Part shown: positions 15,986 to 25,791 of the stretch, in pieces
Numbering within the stretch: position 1 is the first letter of the stretch
Layout of the letters: every line of letters starts with the position of its first letter
Origin: Ruania halotolerans
GTDB lineage: Bacteria > Actinomycetota > Actinomycetes > Actinomycetales > Beutenbergiaceae
Direction: 5' to 3'
NCBI RefSeq assembly: GCF_021049285.1
Contig: NZ_CP088017.1
Span: 1,116,001-1,180,000 of the forward strand
DNA length: 64,000 nt
Program-made: the position numbers and the translations under genes
Notes under the pieces: model-generated
What the model was told of the DNA's origin: nothing
Seen by the model: only the letters and a program-made list of their open reading frames with translations
Database searches by the model: none

Positions 15986-17260
15986 TCACGTCGCAGACTC
16001 GTTGGCCGGGCCGGTGTCACTGACCGAAACGGTCAGTTCACCATGAGCCACCAGGGCCTGCAGAGATTCTCCGACGACGACGTCTTGAGGTGAGCGGACA
16101 ACGCCGCCAGTACGCGTGCGCAGGACCGCGTACCCGCGACGCAAGGTGGCATCGGGGGAGAGGGTGCGCAACGCCGTCCGGAGATGACCGACCTCGCTGC
16201 TGCCGCGGTCAAGACGTGCCCCGAATGCTGCCCGCGCGTGGCCCCGGAGCCTGTCCAGATGCTCGCTGCGGGTGCTCACCAGCACCTCGGGTTGCGCGAG
16301 CACAGGTCGGGACCGCAGCGTGGCCAGCCGCTCGGATTCGAGCGCGATCCGGCGCGTGAGGGCCTGTGCCATCCGATCGCGTGCCTGATCGATTCGGGCA
16401 CGTTCGGCAACAACGTCCGGCACGATGCGTTTCGCTGCGTCTGTCGGGGTGGAGGCGCGAAAGTCCGCCACGAGGTCGAGTAGCGGGCAGTCTGTCTCAT
16501 GCCCGATAGCGGCCACGAGCGGCGTACGGCAGGCGGCTGCGGCCCGCACCATGGCCTCGTTCGAGAACGGCAGCAGGTCCTCCACGGAGCCGCCACCGCG
16601 GGCCACCACGATCACATCCACCTGCGGGTCGGCATCCAGCTCGGCGATCGCGGCGGTCACCTCACGCACACAGTTCGGTCCCTGGACGGCCACCTCTCGC
16701 AGTTCGAACTGCACCTGCGGCCACCGGGCGCGCGCATTCACGAGCACGTCATGCTGTGCTTTCGCGTCCTGGCCGCTGATCAGCCCTACCCGGGCTGGAA
16801 GGAACGGCAACGGGACCTTGCGGTCGGCGTCGAAAAGGCCCTCGGCGGCGAGCACGCGCTTGAGGTGCTCGATCCGAGCGAGGAGCTCACCGAGGCCGAT
16901 CGCGCGCAGGTCGGTAGCGCGCAGGCTGAGCGTGCCCCGTTTCGTCCAGAATGAGGGCCTGGCGTGAACCACCACATGTGCGCCCTCTTCCACGGGGGTC
17001 GTCATGCCGTGGAGGATGCGCTTGAGTATCGTCACGTTCAGGGACATGTCGACGTCGGTGTCTCGCAGGGTGAGGTACGCCGTCGCGGAGGCGTTGTGGC
17101 GATTGACCTGCACGAGCTGACCCTCCACCCAGACCGGCGCCATCTTGCTGACGTAGTCGGCGATCTTCGAGGAGAGCAGCCGGACCGGCCACGGGCGTTC
17201 AGCCGTTGTCTCCAGGGCTCGCGCGGGGAGGTCGCTCACGGGGGGATCGGTCGCGCTCAT
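15986..17260 (-). CDS. xseA: Exodeoxyribonuclease VII large subunit
   Basis: A 424-residue XseA. An N-terminal OB-fold (about 20-125; [24 protein letters not shown]) is followed by the nuclease domain with [20 protein letters not shown], the conserved [17 protein letters not shown] and [16 protein letters not shown], then a coiled-coil region. It degrades single-stranded DNA together with XseB in repair. ATG 17260 is chosen because AGGGGG lies just upstream and the domain begins there; the open frame continues upstream as non-conserved sequence. Confidence 0.95.
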   Translation of the reverse strand: MSATDPPVSDLPARALETTAERPWPVRLLSSKIADYVSKMAPVWVEGQLVQVNRHNASATAYLTLRDTDVDMSLNVTILKRILHGMTTPVEEGAHVVVHARPSFWTKRGTLSLRATDLRAIGLGELLARIEHLKRVLAAEGLFDADRKVPLPFLPARVGLISGQDAKAQHDVLVNARARWPQVQFELREVAVQGPNCVREVTAAIAELDADPQVDVIVVARGGGSVEDLLPFSNEAMVRAAAACRTPLVAAIGHETDCPLLDLVADFRASTPTDAAKRIVPDVVAERARIDQARDRMAQALTRRIALESERLATLRSRPVLAQPEVLVSTRSEHLDRLRGHARAAFGARLDRGSSEVGHLRTALRTLSPDATLRRGYAVLRTRTGGVVRSPQDVVVGESLQALVAHGELTVSVSDTGPANESAT

Positions 17261-17402
17261 CCCCCTAGCCTGCCGCATCCCACCGACGGCGACCGCGGAG
17301 CCGGTGGTGCCCGTCCCGAGTTCGACCGCGCTGGGAGGACGAGGACCGCTATCCGCCGAGCGACGGAGGGGCTGACAACGGGCCCGCTGGCACGATGAAC
17401 CC

Positions 17403-18623
17403 ATGACATCGCACATCTCCTCGGGTGCCCACCGCGGTCCGGTCAGCGCGTCCGAGCGTGCGCTGGCTCCGGACCTTGCGCGTGGCTTCATGTTGCTCCT
17501 GATCGCGCTGGCCAACACGCCCTGGTACCTGTACGGGCAGGCATCCGGGGCATCGTCGGCACACCCAGTAGATGGATCGATCCTCGATCGGGTCGTGCAG
17601 TTCGTGCTGATCGTGGCCGTGGATGCGCGGATCTATCCGCTGTTCGCGTTCCTGTTCGGCTACGGGATCGTGCAGTTGTACCGGCGGCAGATCCAGGCTG
17701 GGGTGGCCGACGGCGCCGCACGGGCAATTCTGCGGCGCCGGCACTGGTGGATGATCATCGTCGGCGCCGTGCACGCAGCGTTGTTGTGGTTCGGGGACAT
17801 CGTGGGGGCGTACGGACTCGTGGGGCTGGTGATGGTGGCGATCTTCTTCCGCAGAATGGACCGCACGCTGATTGTCTGGGCGATCGTGCTCACTACGGTG
17901 CTCGCCGCTGTGACCGTATTGGCGGTGATCTCCCTGCCCTTCATTCCGGAAGACCAGGGGTTCGACGACGCCTCCTTCATGGATACAGCAGCCATCAGCG
18001 GCGAGCAGAATTACGCCACCTCGGTGCTGATGCGGCTGGCGACGTGGCCGCTGATCGCGGTCGCTCAGGGACTCATCGGCCTCGTGGTGCCCACGATGGT
18101 CCTCCTGGCATTCTGGGCGAGCCGCCGCCAGATCCTCGAGCATCCGCAGGAGCACCGCCGGTTGCTGCGCCGCACCGCGGCGATCGGGGTGAGCATCGGC
18201 ATGGTCGGTGGGCTCCCGAACGCACTTTCGCACGTGGGCGTCGTGGAGGTCGGCGCACACCATGGGTGGATCTTCCAGCTCACCCAGTCCTTCACGGGCC
18301 TATTCGGCGGGCTCGGCTATGTCGCCCTGTTCACCCTCATCGCCGACCGCTTGCAGCGGTCGTCGGCGGCTCGACGGGCGCCCGTGGTGGCGATCCAGGC
18401 CGTGGGCAAGCGATCCCTCTCGAGTTACCTGGGGCAGTCGATCCTATTCGCGCCGTTGCTCAGCGCATGGGGATTCGGCCTCGGCGGGAACCTGAACAGT
18501 GCTGGTATGGCAGCGATCGCGTGCGCCGGCTGGCTGCTGCTCGCCGCCGGAGCATTTGTGCTCGAACGGCGTGGAACGCGCGGGCCAGCAGAGTCGGTGC
18601 TGCGCAGGCTCGCCTACCGCTGA
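17403..18623 (+). CDS. DUF418 family membrane protein
   Basis: A 406-residue polytopic membrane protein. The N-terminal LAPDLARGFMLLLIALANTP resembles the start of DUF418/YeiB-type and acyltransferase-3-like proteins, and the C-terminal part (GKRSLSSYLGQSILFAPLL followed by three helices and LERRGTRGPAESVLRRLAYR) is the DUF418 signature. Function is unknown; roles in membrane transport or lipid handling are only proposed. Upstream CACGAT lies 6 nt before the ATG and no Shine-Dalgarno is evident. It is divergent from xseA. Confidence 0.85.
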   Translation: MTSHISSGAHRGPVSASERALAPDLARGFMLLLIALANTPWYLYGQASGASSAHPVDGSILDRVVQFVLIVAVDARIYPLFAFLFGYGIVQLYRRQIQAGVADGAARAILRRRHWWMIIVGAVHAALLWFGDIVGAYGLVGLVMVAIFFRRMDRTLIVWAIVLTTVLAAVTVLAVISLPFIPEDQGFDDASFMDTAAISGEQNYATSVLMRLATWPLIAVAQGLIGLVVPTMVLLAFWASRRQILEHPQEHRRLLRRTAAIGVSIGMVGGLPNALSHVGVVEVGAHHGWIFQLTQSFTGLFGGLGYVALFTLIADRLQRSSAARRAPVVAIQAVGKRSLSSYLGQSILFAPLLSAWGFGLGGNLNSAGMAAIACAGWLLLAAGAFVLERRGTRGPAESVLRRLAYR

Positions 18624-18717
18624 CGGCGGGTCCACGCTTGCATCGCCACTGCCCCGGACCTTCACTCAGGGTGGCTGATCCCACACCTGCGGCCGGGTCT
18701 GGCCTGGACCCGGCACG

Positions 18718-18723
18718 TAGACT
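18718..18723 (+). promoter_or_regulatory. -10 box of leaderless ispH
   Basis: TAGACT ends 6 nt before GTG 18730 and no Shine-Dalgarno sequence is present, so the transcript probably begins at the start codon. Confidence 0.55.
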
Positions 18724-18729
18724 GAGGCA

Positions 18730-19746
18730 GTGACCACCTCCACTAAGCGCATCCTGCTCGCCGCCCCTCGTGGCTACTGCGCGGGGGTCGATCGGGCTGT
18801 CGAAGCAGTGGAGCAGGCGCTCGATCACTACGGTGCGCCGATCTACGTGCGCAAGGAGATCGTCCACAACAAGTACGTGGTGGAGACACTCAGTAAGCGT
18901 GGGGCGATCTTCGTGCACGAGACCGACGAGGTGCCCGAGGGTGCCCGGGTGATCTTCTCCGCGCACGGTGTCTCCCCGGCGGTGCATGCGCAGGCTGCCG
19001 AGCGTCGTCTCGACACGATCGATGCCACCTGCCCGTTGGTGACGAAGGTGCACAAGGAGGCGGTGCGCTTCGCCAAGGACGAGTTCGACATCCTCCTCAT
19101 CGGCCACGACGGCCACGAGGAAGTTGAGGGGACGGCGGGGGAGGCCCCGGAGCACATCCAGCTCGTGGACGGCCCGGACGCTGTGGAGCATGTGACCGTG
19201 CGTGACCCGGACAAGGTGGTCTGGCTCTCCCAGACGACGCTCTCGGTGGACGAGACCATGGAGACCGTGCGCCGGTTGCGGGAGAAGTTCCCCTCCTTGC
19301 AGGATCCGCCCAGCGATGACATTTGCTACGCCACCCAGAACCGCCAGGTGGCCGTGAAGAAGATCGCCCCGGATGCGGATGTGCTGATCGTGGTGGGTTC
19401 GGCGAACTCCTCGAACTCGGTGCGACTGGTGGAAGTCGCCCTCGAGGCAGGCGCGCGGTCCGCGTATCGCGTGGATACCGCCGCGGATCTGGATCCGGCG
19501 TGGTTCGAGGGCGCGACCAGCGTAGGACTGAGTTCGGGTGCTTCAGTGCCGGAGATCCTCGTGCGCGACGTGATCACCCAACTCGGCGAGTGGGGCTTCG
19601 GTGAGGTGGAAGAGATCCGTACCGCCACCGAGGACCTGATGTTCTCCTTGCCGCGTGAATTGCGCGCCGACCTGAAGAAGGCGGGCCAGCCGGTCACCCG
19701 GCCGGGCCAGGGGACGCGCCGCTCCTTGAATGTCACGCCCGCCTGA
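18730..19746 (+). CDS. ispH: 4-hydroxy-3-methylbut-2-enyl diphosphate reductase
   Basis: A 338-residue IspH/LytB. Three cysteines that hold the iron-sulfur cluster are in [23 protein letters not shown] and [18 protein letters not shown] and GSANSSNS are substrate-binding motifs. The enzyme makes IPP and DMAPP in the last step of the MEP pathway, which supplies the prenyltransferase encoded earlier in the window. The gene lies opposite the xseA chain, an arrangement seen in many actinobacteria. No Shine-Dalgarno is present. Confidence 0.96.
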   Translation: MTTSTKRILLAAPRGYCAGVDRAVEAVEQALDHYGAPIYVRKEIVHNKYVVETLSKRGAIFVHETDEVPEGARVIFSAHGVSPAVHAQAAERRLDTIDATCPLVTKVHKEAVRFAKDEFDILLIGHDGHEEVEGTAGEAPEHIQLVDGPDAVEHVTVRDPDKVVWLSQTTLSVDETMETVRRLREKFPSLQDPPSDDICYATQNRQVAVKKIAPDADVLIVVGSANSSNSVRLVEVALEAGARSAYRVDTAADLDPAWFEGATSVGLSSGASVPEILVRDVITQLGEWGFGEVEEIRTATEDLMFSLPRELRADLKKAGQPVTRPGQGTRRSLNVTPA

Positions 19747-19855
19747 GACCACGAGACGAGGGCTCGCAGCCCTGCGGCCCTGACGTTCGATCGGTGTTGA
19801 CCCACCGCACCGCGTGGGTACGTGCTGATGGACTCAGCCATGCCGTTCTCGGCTG

Positions 19856-21484
19856 TCAGGCCTTCTTGCGACTGCCCCTCGCCGGCGCGCCGGCAGATCC
19901 GTGATCAGACGTGCCAGCACGGTCCGCGTCCCGAATGGACTCCTGCACAAGTGAGGTGATCTCGCGATCGGTCTCGATCGCGAGACCGTCGATGGGAAGC
20001 GTGGCACTCGTGTGCAGAGGAAGCGGGGCCGGTCCCTGCTCCTCGCGAGCTTTCGGCGTCTCGTAGACGTCCGGCTTCTGCGGCGGCGTCGCAAGGACCT
20101 CCAGCGGCGGGTGGCTGGCGAACTCCTGGTCCAGACCCTGCAGTGCGCTGAACCTGCGCGCCTGCGTGATCACCTGCGAGTCCAGGGAACGGTTGAAGGC
20201 GTTGTAGGCCTCCACGGTGGAGTTCAGGCGTTTGCCGAGCGTGGTCAGGTGTTTGCCCAGGGTGCCAAGGCGCTTGTGCAGTTCGCGACCTACTTGGAAC
20301 ACCTGCTCCGCCTCCGCCGCGAGCAGCTCCTGGCGCCAGGTGTACGCCACAGTGCGCAGCAGCGCTACCAACGTGGCCGGGGTGGCGAGGACGACGTTGC
20401 GCTCGAAGGCACGTTCCATCAGGCCCGGATCCTGTTCGAGGGCCGCTTGCAGGAACGACTCCGCGGGCAGGAACATCACCACGAACTCCGGCGTGTGCTC
20501 GAAATGCTCCCAGTACGCCTTGGCACCTAGGGCATCCACGTGCTCGCGCACGTGCCGGGCGTGAGCCTTGAGCCGTTCCGTGCGCACCGAATCCTCGCGC
20601 GACTCCATGGCCTCGAGGTAGCCGCTGAACGCCACCTTGGCATCCACCACCACCCGCTTCTCGCCCGGAAGGGTGACGATCATGTCCGGGCGGAGGACGC
20701 CGTCGTCAGTGGTGACGCTTTCCTGCTCCACGAAGTCAACGTGCTCAAGCATCCCGGCCGCCTCGACGACCCGGCGCAACTGCAGTTCGCCCCAACGACC
20801 GCGCACCTGAGGTGCACGCAATGCGGTGACCAGTTGACTGGTCTCCTGGCGCAGGTACTCCGAATCCGAGCGCATCTGGGTGACCTGCTCGGCCAATGTG
20901 GCGTGCGCTTCGGTGCGTGATTTCTCCGCGGCGTCCATCCCGGACTTCACCTCGGTGAGTGTGCGGGTGAGCGGCTCCACCAGCGTGCGGACAGCTTCCT
21001 CCCGCTTGGCGAGCTCCGCTGCCGAGACTTCCTGCGCGCGGGCGAACCGCTCCTCCGCCTGTGTGAAGAACGCCTCCTGCGTCTGTGCCAGCACCTTCGC
21101 TGAAAGCGCCTCGAACTCGTCCGACATCCGCTTGGCGTCCGCGCGCATCTCATCGAGCCGCTCCGTGGCGCGCTTGCGCTCGACATCGACCTCGTCGCGC
21201 AGCGCCTGGCGCTCCCGCTCGAAGGCGACCCGTTCCAGATCGGAACGCTCATCGGCCGCCCGCTCGGCCGCCGTCAGCGCCCGAGCGTGTGACTCGCGCT
21301 CGGCAGCGAGCCGTTCGGTCAGTGCCGGTACCTGCGCCGCTGCCGCGTCAGCGGTCTCCAGACGGGCAGTGAGCCTGGCGATCTCGTCGGCACCGGGCGC
21401 CATGCGTCGGGTCAGCAGCACACCGCCGACCCCTCCGAGGGCGAGCCCTACGAGAGTGGCGAGAATGACGAGCAGGATGTCCAT
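19856..21484 (-). CDS. rmuC: DNA recombination protein RmuC
   Basis: A 542-residue protein. An N-terminal transmembrane helix (MDILLVILATLVGLALGGVG) is followed by a long coiled coil rich in Ala, Glu and Arg (about 35-210), then the RmuC nuclease-like domain with QVRGRWGELQLRRVVEAAGM, DVIVTLPGEK-type strand (DMIVTLPGEKRVVVDAKV) and VVMFLPAE. RmuC limits recombination at inverted repeats in E. coli; a PD-(D/E)xK-like nuclease core has been proposed. The poorly conserved C-terminus ends in a basic SRKKA tail. ATG 21484 is the start that begins at the membrane helix. Confidence 0.93.
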   Translation of the reverse strand: MDILLVILATLVGLALGGVGGVLLTRRMAPGADEIARLTARLETADAAAAQVPALTERLAAERESHARALTAAERAADERSDLERVAFERERQALRDEVDVERKRATERLDEMRADAKRMSDEFEALSAKVLAQTQEAFFTQAEERFARAQEVSAAELAKREEAVRTLVEPLTRTLTEVKSGMDAAEKSRTEAHATLAEQVTQMRSDSEYLRQETSQLVTALRAPQVRGRWGELQLRRVVEAAGMLEHVDFVEQESVTTDDGVLRPDMIVTLPGEKRVVVDAKVAFSGYLEAMESREDSVRTERLKAHARHVREHVDALGAKAYWEHFEHTPEFVVMFLPAESFLQAALEQDPGLMERAFERNVVLATPATLVALLRTVAYTWRQELLAAEAEQVFQVGRELHKRLGTLGKHLTTLGKRLNSTVEAYNAFNRSLDSQVITQARRFSALQGLDQEFASHPPLEVLATPPQKPDVYETPKAREEQGPAPLPLHTSATLPIDGLAIETDREITSLVQESIRDADRAGTSDHGSAGAPARGSRKKA

Positions 21485-21637
21485 ACGAACACCGTGCCAC
21501 GAGGCACTGACATCGCTGGTCCGGGCGCGCCGCAGCGGCCTGTTCACGTGCCCTCCCTGCCCCCTGCTCGCCTACGAGGATGAGCCGAACAGCGCATCTC
21601 ATTCCCGCGATGGATCCGCGTGCACCTGTATGGCACG

Positions 21638-21643
21638 TACGTT
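21638..21643 (+). promoter_or_regulatory. -10 box of the ABC exporter operon
   Basis: TACGTT ends 7 nt before ATG 21651, in the spacing expected for a leaderless transcript. A weak GGAG also lies in between, so a very short leader is possible. Confidence 0.4.
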
Positions 21644-21650
21644 GGAGTCC

Positions 21651-22520
21651 ATGTCCGATCCGTTCACACCGCCACCTGCCGGGGCTCCGGTGGCTGCTGG
21701 CGAAACCGCACCGGCCCCGCACGCTTCGATGGCACCACCTACACCACCGGACTCCTCCGCTGCGCTCTCGATCCGCGGCCTGTGGAAGCGGTTCGGGCAG
21801 AAGGCCGCCGTGGCGGGTATCGACCTGGATGTCCCCCGCGGATCCTTCTTCGGATTCGTCGGCCCCAACGGGGCAGGCAAGACCACCACGCTCTCCATGG
21901 CGACCGGCCTGTTGCGCCCCGACGCCGGCACTGTGATGGTCAACGGCGCCGACTTCTGGAGCGACCCGGACACCGGCAAGGCCCAACTCGGCGTACTCCC
22001 CGATGGTGTGCGGTTGTTCGATCGGCTCACCGGCCTGCAGCTGCTGACGTATTCCGGCCTGCTCCGCGGGATGGACCGGGAGACGGTTGCCGAACGCTCC
22101 GCGGACCTGCTGCGCGCCCTCGACCTGACCGAGGACAAGAACACCTTCGTCGTGGATTACTCGGCGGGTATGACCAAGAAGATCGCCCTCGGCTGCGCAC
22201 TGATCCACGCACCACGGATCCTGGTGCTCGATGAGCCGTTCGAGGCCGTGGACCCCATCTCGGCGGCCAACATCCGGGACATGCTCGCTGACTACGTGCG
22301 CTCCGGTGGCACAGTGATCGTCTCCTCGCACGTGATGGACCTCGTGCAGCGGATGTGTGACCACGTGGCCGTGATCGCCGAAGGGACGATCCGCGCCGCG
22401 GGAACTGTGGAGGACGTGCGCGCCGGGCAGAGCCTGGAAGACCGCTTCGTTGAACTCGTCGGTGGCCGCCAGCAGACGGAGGGATTGGCGTGGTTGCGCA
22501 CTTCGTCCGACTCCGACTGA
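21651..22520 (+). CDS. ABC transporter ATP-binding protein
   Basis: A 289-residue ATPase of the ABC-2 type exporter group. After a Pro/Ala-rich N-terminal 40 residues come Walker A GPNGAGKTTTLS, a Q-loop region (LGVLPDGVRLFDRLTG), the signature DYSAGMTKKIALGCAL in which SAGM replaces the usual LSGGQ, Walker B ILVLDEPFEAVDP and the switch His in VSSHVMD. SAGMTKK signatures are typical for this exporter subgroup. It overlaps the permease gene by 31 nt. Substrate unknown. Confidence 0.93.
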   Translation: MSDPFTPPPAGAPVAAGETAPAPHASMAPPTPPDSSAALSIRGLWKRFGQKAAVAGIDLDVPRGSFFGFVGPNGAGKTTTLSMATGLLRPDAGTVMVNGADFWSDPDTGKAQLGVLPDGVRLFDRLTGLQLLTYSGLLRGMDRETVAERSADLLRALDLTEDKNTFVVDYSAGMTKKIALGCALIHAPRILVLDEPFEAVDPISAANIRDMLADYVRSGGTVIVSSHVMDLVQRMCDHVAVIAEGTIRAAGTVEDVRAGQSLEDRFVELVGGRQQTEGLAWLRTSSDSD

Positions 22521-24073
22521 CCCTGCTGGCGAACACGTTCCGCAAGAGCGTCTGGCAGACCATCGGCTACATCCTCGCGATCCTCTATGCCCTCGGCGTG
22601 ATCGGGACGGCGACCGCGGGTGCCATCGCCGGGGGTGGCGTGGATGCCGAGCTCACCGGGCAGGTGATCATGGTTGCTGGGGCCGTGGTGGTGCTCGGCT
22701 GGTGGGTGATCCCGATTTTCGCCTTCGGTACGGACGCCACCTTGGATCCGCAGCGGTTCGTGTCCTTCGGTATCCCGCGGCGCAGGCTGCTCACCGGCCT
22801 CACGGCCGCGGGCCTGACGTCGATTCCGGGTGCGGCGACGTTGCTGGCTGCGGCGGGCCTGGCACTGGCGTGGTGGCGTACTCCGGCCATCGCGGCGGTG
22901 GCGCTGATCGGCGGTGTCTTGGCTGTTGCATGTTGCGTACTGGGTTCACGGGCGCTGACGACGGCGCTCGCCCCGCTGCTGGATTCGCGCCGGTATCGCG
23001 AGGTGCTCGCCGTGGTGGCGCTGGTCCCGTTGGTGATGTTCGGTCCCCTCATTGCCTCGATCCCGGCGTTTTTCGCCGACGGCGGCAGCACCCCTGATCA
23101 GGTGCGTGGACTGGTCGGCGAGATCGCCATGATCGCTGGATGGACACCGTTCGGCGCGCCGTGGGGTATCGCCGTCGCCGTGCACGAGGGCGCATGGGCC
23201 CTGGCCGGGGCCCGACTCGTCATCGTGGCGGCCACCCTGGTAGTGGCGTGGACGGTCTGGGACCGGGCCCTGGCTCGTGCCCTGGTCTCCCCGCCCACGG
23301 CCGGTTCGGGCGGGCACGGTAAGGGGTTGGGCTGGTTCGACCGCTTCCCTGCCACGCCCACGGGCGCGGTGGCGGCGCGCGCTCTGACCTACTGGTTCCG
23401 GGACCCGCGGTACTCCTCCTCGCTCACCGTCCTGGCGCTGATGCCGGTCATCCTGATGGTGGCCAGCCGCGGCGGAAGTGCCGAGATCCTGCTGATTCTG
23501 GGCCCCCTTGCAGGGTGGATCCTGGGCTTCATGATCTCGGGTGACATCTCCTTCGACCACACGGCGTTCGCCCTCCACGTGGCCACCGGTACCCCGGGAC
23601 GTGCCGACCGGGCCGGGCGCGCGCTCGCGGTCGGAGTGCCCGGCGCACTCGTGGTGACGATCTTTGCCATCGCTACCTTCGCCGTCACCGGTCGATGGGA
23701 TCTCGCGCCGCTCGTGCTCGGCGTCTCCTACGGAATGCTCGGCGTCGGGCTGGGCGTCTCCAGCGTGGCGTCCGCGCGGATGATCTATCCCGTGGTCAAG
23801 CCGGGGGAGAGCCCACTGAAGCAGCCGCAGGGCTCAGCGATGGCCACGATGGTGTCTCAGGGACTGGGGATGCTCGCGATCATGGCGATCTCGATTCCGT
23901 TCCTGGTGACGGCGGTGCTCACCCTCGCCGTCTCGCTCACCTTCGGTTGGGTGACGCTGCTGCTGGGGATCGTCATCGGGGCAGTGGTCTGTGTGCTGGG
24001 GATCCGGATCGGAGGCCGGTGGTACGACCGCCGCACGCCGGAGATCCTGCAGCAGGTCCTCGCCCAGGCATAG
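22490..24073 (+). CDS. ABC transporter permease
   Basis: A 527-residue membrane protein with about ten to twelve hydrophobic helices, in two similar halves separated by a cytosolic region with FDRFPATPTGAVAARALTYWFRDPRY. This motif before the second half is typical for the actinobacterial ABC-2-like permeases that pair with the preceding ATPase. GTG 22490 lies inside the ATPase gene, indicating translational coupling. The cargo cannot be inferred; lipids, peptides or drugs are all possible. Confidence 0.88.
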   Translation: MVAHFVRLRLTLLANTFRKSVWQTIGYILAILYALGVIGTATAGAIAGGGVDAELTGQVIMVAGAVVVLGWWVIPIFAFGTDATLDPQRFVSFGIPRRRLLTGLTAAGLTSIPGAATLLAAAGLALAWWRTPAIAAVALIGGVLAVACCVLGSRALTTALAPLLDSRRYREVLAVVALVPLVMFGPLIASIPAFFADGGSTPDQVRGLVGEIAMIAGWTPFGAPWGIAVAVHEGAWALAGARLVIVAATLVVAWTVWDRALARALVSPPTAGSGGHGKGLGWFDRFPATPTGAVAARALTYWFRDPRYSSSLTVLALMPVILMVASRGGSAEILLILGPLAGWILGFMISGDISFDHTAFALHVATGTPGRADRAGRALAVGVPGALVVTIFAIATFAVTGRWDLAPLVLGVSYGMLGVGLGVSSVASARMIYPVVKPGESPLKQPQGSAMATMVSQGLGMLAIMAISIPFLVTAVLTLAVSLTFGWVTLLLGIVIGAVVCVLGIRIGGRWYDRRTPEILQQVLAQA

Positions 24074-24080
24074 TCGCCCG

Positions 24081-24086
24081 TAGACT
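24081..24086 (+). promoter_or_regulatory. -10 box of leaderless ychF
   Basis: TAGACT ends 8 nt before GTG 24095, and the sequence between has no Shine-Dalgarno motif. Confidence 0.5.
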
Positions 24087-24094
24087 CGTCTCCC

Positions 24095-25180
24095 GTGGCT
24101 CTCACTATCGGTATCGCTGGTCTGCCCAACGTCGGCAAGTCCACCCTGTTCAACGCGCTCACCCGCGCCACCGCTCTTGCGGCGAACTATCCGTTCGCCA
24201 CGATTGAGCCCAATGTGGGTGTGGTCCCGTTGCCGGACGAGCGATTGGGCACCCTGGCGGAGATCTTCTCCAGCGAGAAGATCATCCCTGCCACGGTCTC
24301 CTTCGTCGATATCGCAGGCATCGTCAAGGGCGCGAGCGAGGGGGAAGGACTCGGGAACAAGTTCCTCGCCAACATCCGTGAGGCGGATGCGATCTGCCAG
24401 GTGACCCGTGCGTTCGCCGACCCCGACGTGGTGCACGTGGACGGCAAGGTCTCGCCGAAGGATGACATCGAGACCATCAATACTGAACTGATTCTCGCCG
24501 ATCTGCAGACTCTGGAGAAGGCGTTGCCGCGGCTGGAGAAGGAGGTCCGCGGGAAGAAGACCGAAGCGGCTGTGCTGGACACCGCCAAAGGAGCGATGGC
24601 CCTGCTCGAGGAGGGCACCACGATCGCTGCCGGCGGTGCAGCGGCCGGGCTGGACCCGCAGATCGTGGCGCAGTTCGGGCTGATGACGGCCAAGCCGTTC
24701 ATCTACGTCTTCAACACCGACGATGCTGGTCTTGCGGATGAGGCCATGCAGGCCGAACTGCGCGAGCTCGTGGCGCCCGCGCAGGCGATCTTCCTGGACG
24801 CGAAGTTCGAGGCCGAACTGGTGGAACTGGAGCCGGACGAGGCCGCGGAGATGCTTGCCGAGTCCGGTCAGGCCGAGTCCGGCATGGACCAGCTGGCCCG
24901 GGCCGGCTTCGACACCCTCGGCCTGCAGACGTACCTCACCGCCGGGCCTAAGGAGTCCCGTGCGTGGACCATCGGCAAGGGCTGGACGGCACCCCAGGCG
25001 GCCGGGGTGATCCACACCGACTTCGAACGCGGATTCATCAAGGCCGAGGTGGTCTCCTTCGGTGATCTGGTGGACGCCGGGTCGATGGCCGAGGCGAAGG
25101 CGCGAGGCCGGGTGCGTATCGAAGGTAAGGACTACGTGATGGCTGACGGCGATGTGGTGGAGTTCCGGTTCAACGTGTGA
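24095..25180 (+). CDS. ychF: Redox-regulated ATPase YchF
   Basis: A 361-residue Obg-family P-loop protein. GLPNVGKSTLFNALT is G1, SFVDIAGIVKGASEGEGLGNKFL is the G3 region, and the G4 position reads FNTD instead of NKxD, which explains the ATP preference of YchF over GTP. A coiled-coil insert and the C-terminal TGS domain (TYLTAGPKESRAWTI, ending DGDVVEFRFNV) complete it. YchF binds ribosomes and affects stress responses. Its last 25 bases are partly repeated 3 kb downstream, at the far side of a small accessory island. Confidence 0.96.
   Translation: MALTIGIAGLPNVGKSTLFNALTRATALAANYPFATIEPNVGVVPLPDERLGTLAEIFSSEKIIPATVSFVDIAGIVKGASEGEGLGNKFLANIREADAICQVTRAFADPDVVHVDGKVSPKDDIETINTELILADLQTLEKALPRLEKEVRGKKTEAAVLDTAKGAMALLEEGTTIAAGGAAAGLDPQIVAQFGLMTAKPFIYVFNTDDAGLADEAMQAELRELVAPAQAIFLDAKFEAELVELEPDEAAEMLAESGQAESGMDQLARAGFDTLGLQTYLTAGPKESRAWTIGKGWTAPQAAGVIHTDFERGFIKAEVVSFGDLVDAGSMAEAKARGRVRIEGKDYVMADGDVVEFRFNV
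25156..25178 (+). repeat. 3' end of ychF, left copy of an imperfect direct repeat
   Basis: These 23 bases, ending just before the ychF stop, match 28115-28137 in 21 of 23 positions. The shared reading frame encodes VEFRFN in both copies. A further TGACGG is shared at the same distance upstream. The pair brackets the accessory genes between them. Confidence 0.6.
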
Positions 25181-25200
25181 GGTCCGCCTCGAACCATCGG

Positions 25201-25206
25201 TACCCT
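25201..25206 (+). promoter_or_regulatory. -10 box before the first island gene
   Basis: TACCCT ends 7 nt before GTG 25214. The ATG at 25208 lies too close to the box to be the start of a leaderless transcript. Confidence 0.4.
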
Positions 25207-25213
25207 GATGCAG

Positions 25214-25705
25214 GTGAGCGTCACACAGTTGCTCGAGGAGATCGAGCGGATCAATGGCGACGATCTGGACGCAGCAGCAGAGTTCGGCCCTCTCAAACTT
25301 GGTCCGCGCGGTGTCGTGCTCGAGGAATTGGTGTGCGCTGATCGGCGTACGCGCGTCGTGCCGTCGCCACAGGTTCGGGAGTTCTATGCGTACGCAGCCT
25401 GGTGGGAGCACTGCTCGGTGCAGCTCGAGTGGTGCAACCAGGCGACGATCGAGGAGTTGTACGCTCACAGCCCGGTGCAGGACATGCTCGCTGCCGATTG
25501 TGCGCCGGGGTTCCTGACGACGTCCGGCCTCTCGCCATCGTCGATTGTGCTGTTCGCCATCGACGACCGAGACGCACCGTTCGAACGCGCATACTTCAAC
25601 GTCGACGGAGGTGGGGAACCGCAGGTCGTCTACGCCGGGTCCGAGGTGAGCGTCTTCGATGACCTTGCCGGATACCTGCAGTCGTGGCTTGACAGCTTGA
25701 GCTGA
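25214..25705 (+). CDS. SUKH-like (SMI1/KNR4-fold) protein, possible immunity protein
   Basis: A 163-residue acidic cytosolic protein. The C-terminal half has the pattern of SUKH proteins: a strand and turn IVLFAIDDRD, a second strand pair AYFNVDGGGEPQVVYAG, then VFDDLAGYLQSWLDSL as the closing helix. The N-terminal half is less typical. SUKH proteins often serve as immunity proteins against nuclease or deaminase toxins, and frequently occur as orphans without a toxin. The next two small genes, one also SUKH-like, support this. No toxin gene is nearby. Start GTG 25214 is preferred from the -10 spacing; ATG 25208 is in frame. Confidence 0.6.
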   Translation: MSVTQLLEEIERINGDDLDAAAEFGPLKLGPRGVVLEELVCADRRTRVVPSPQVREFYAYAAWWEHCSVQLEWCNQATIEELYAHSPVQDMLAADCAPGFLTTSGLSPSSIVLFAIDDRDAPFERAYFNVDGGGEPQVVYAGSEVSVFDDLAGYLQSWLDSLS

Positions 25706-25791
25706 CTCTGAGCTGCTCTGGTTCTTGTTCCGACGTCTTTTGCGGACTCGGGAGTCGAGAGTGGCCCTGCGTAGCCTTCCGTCGGGGCAGC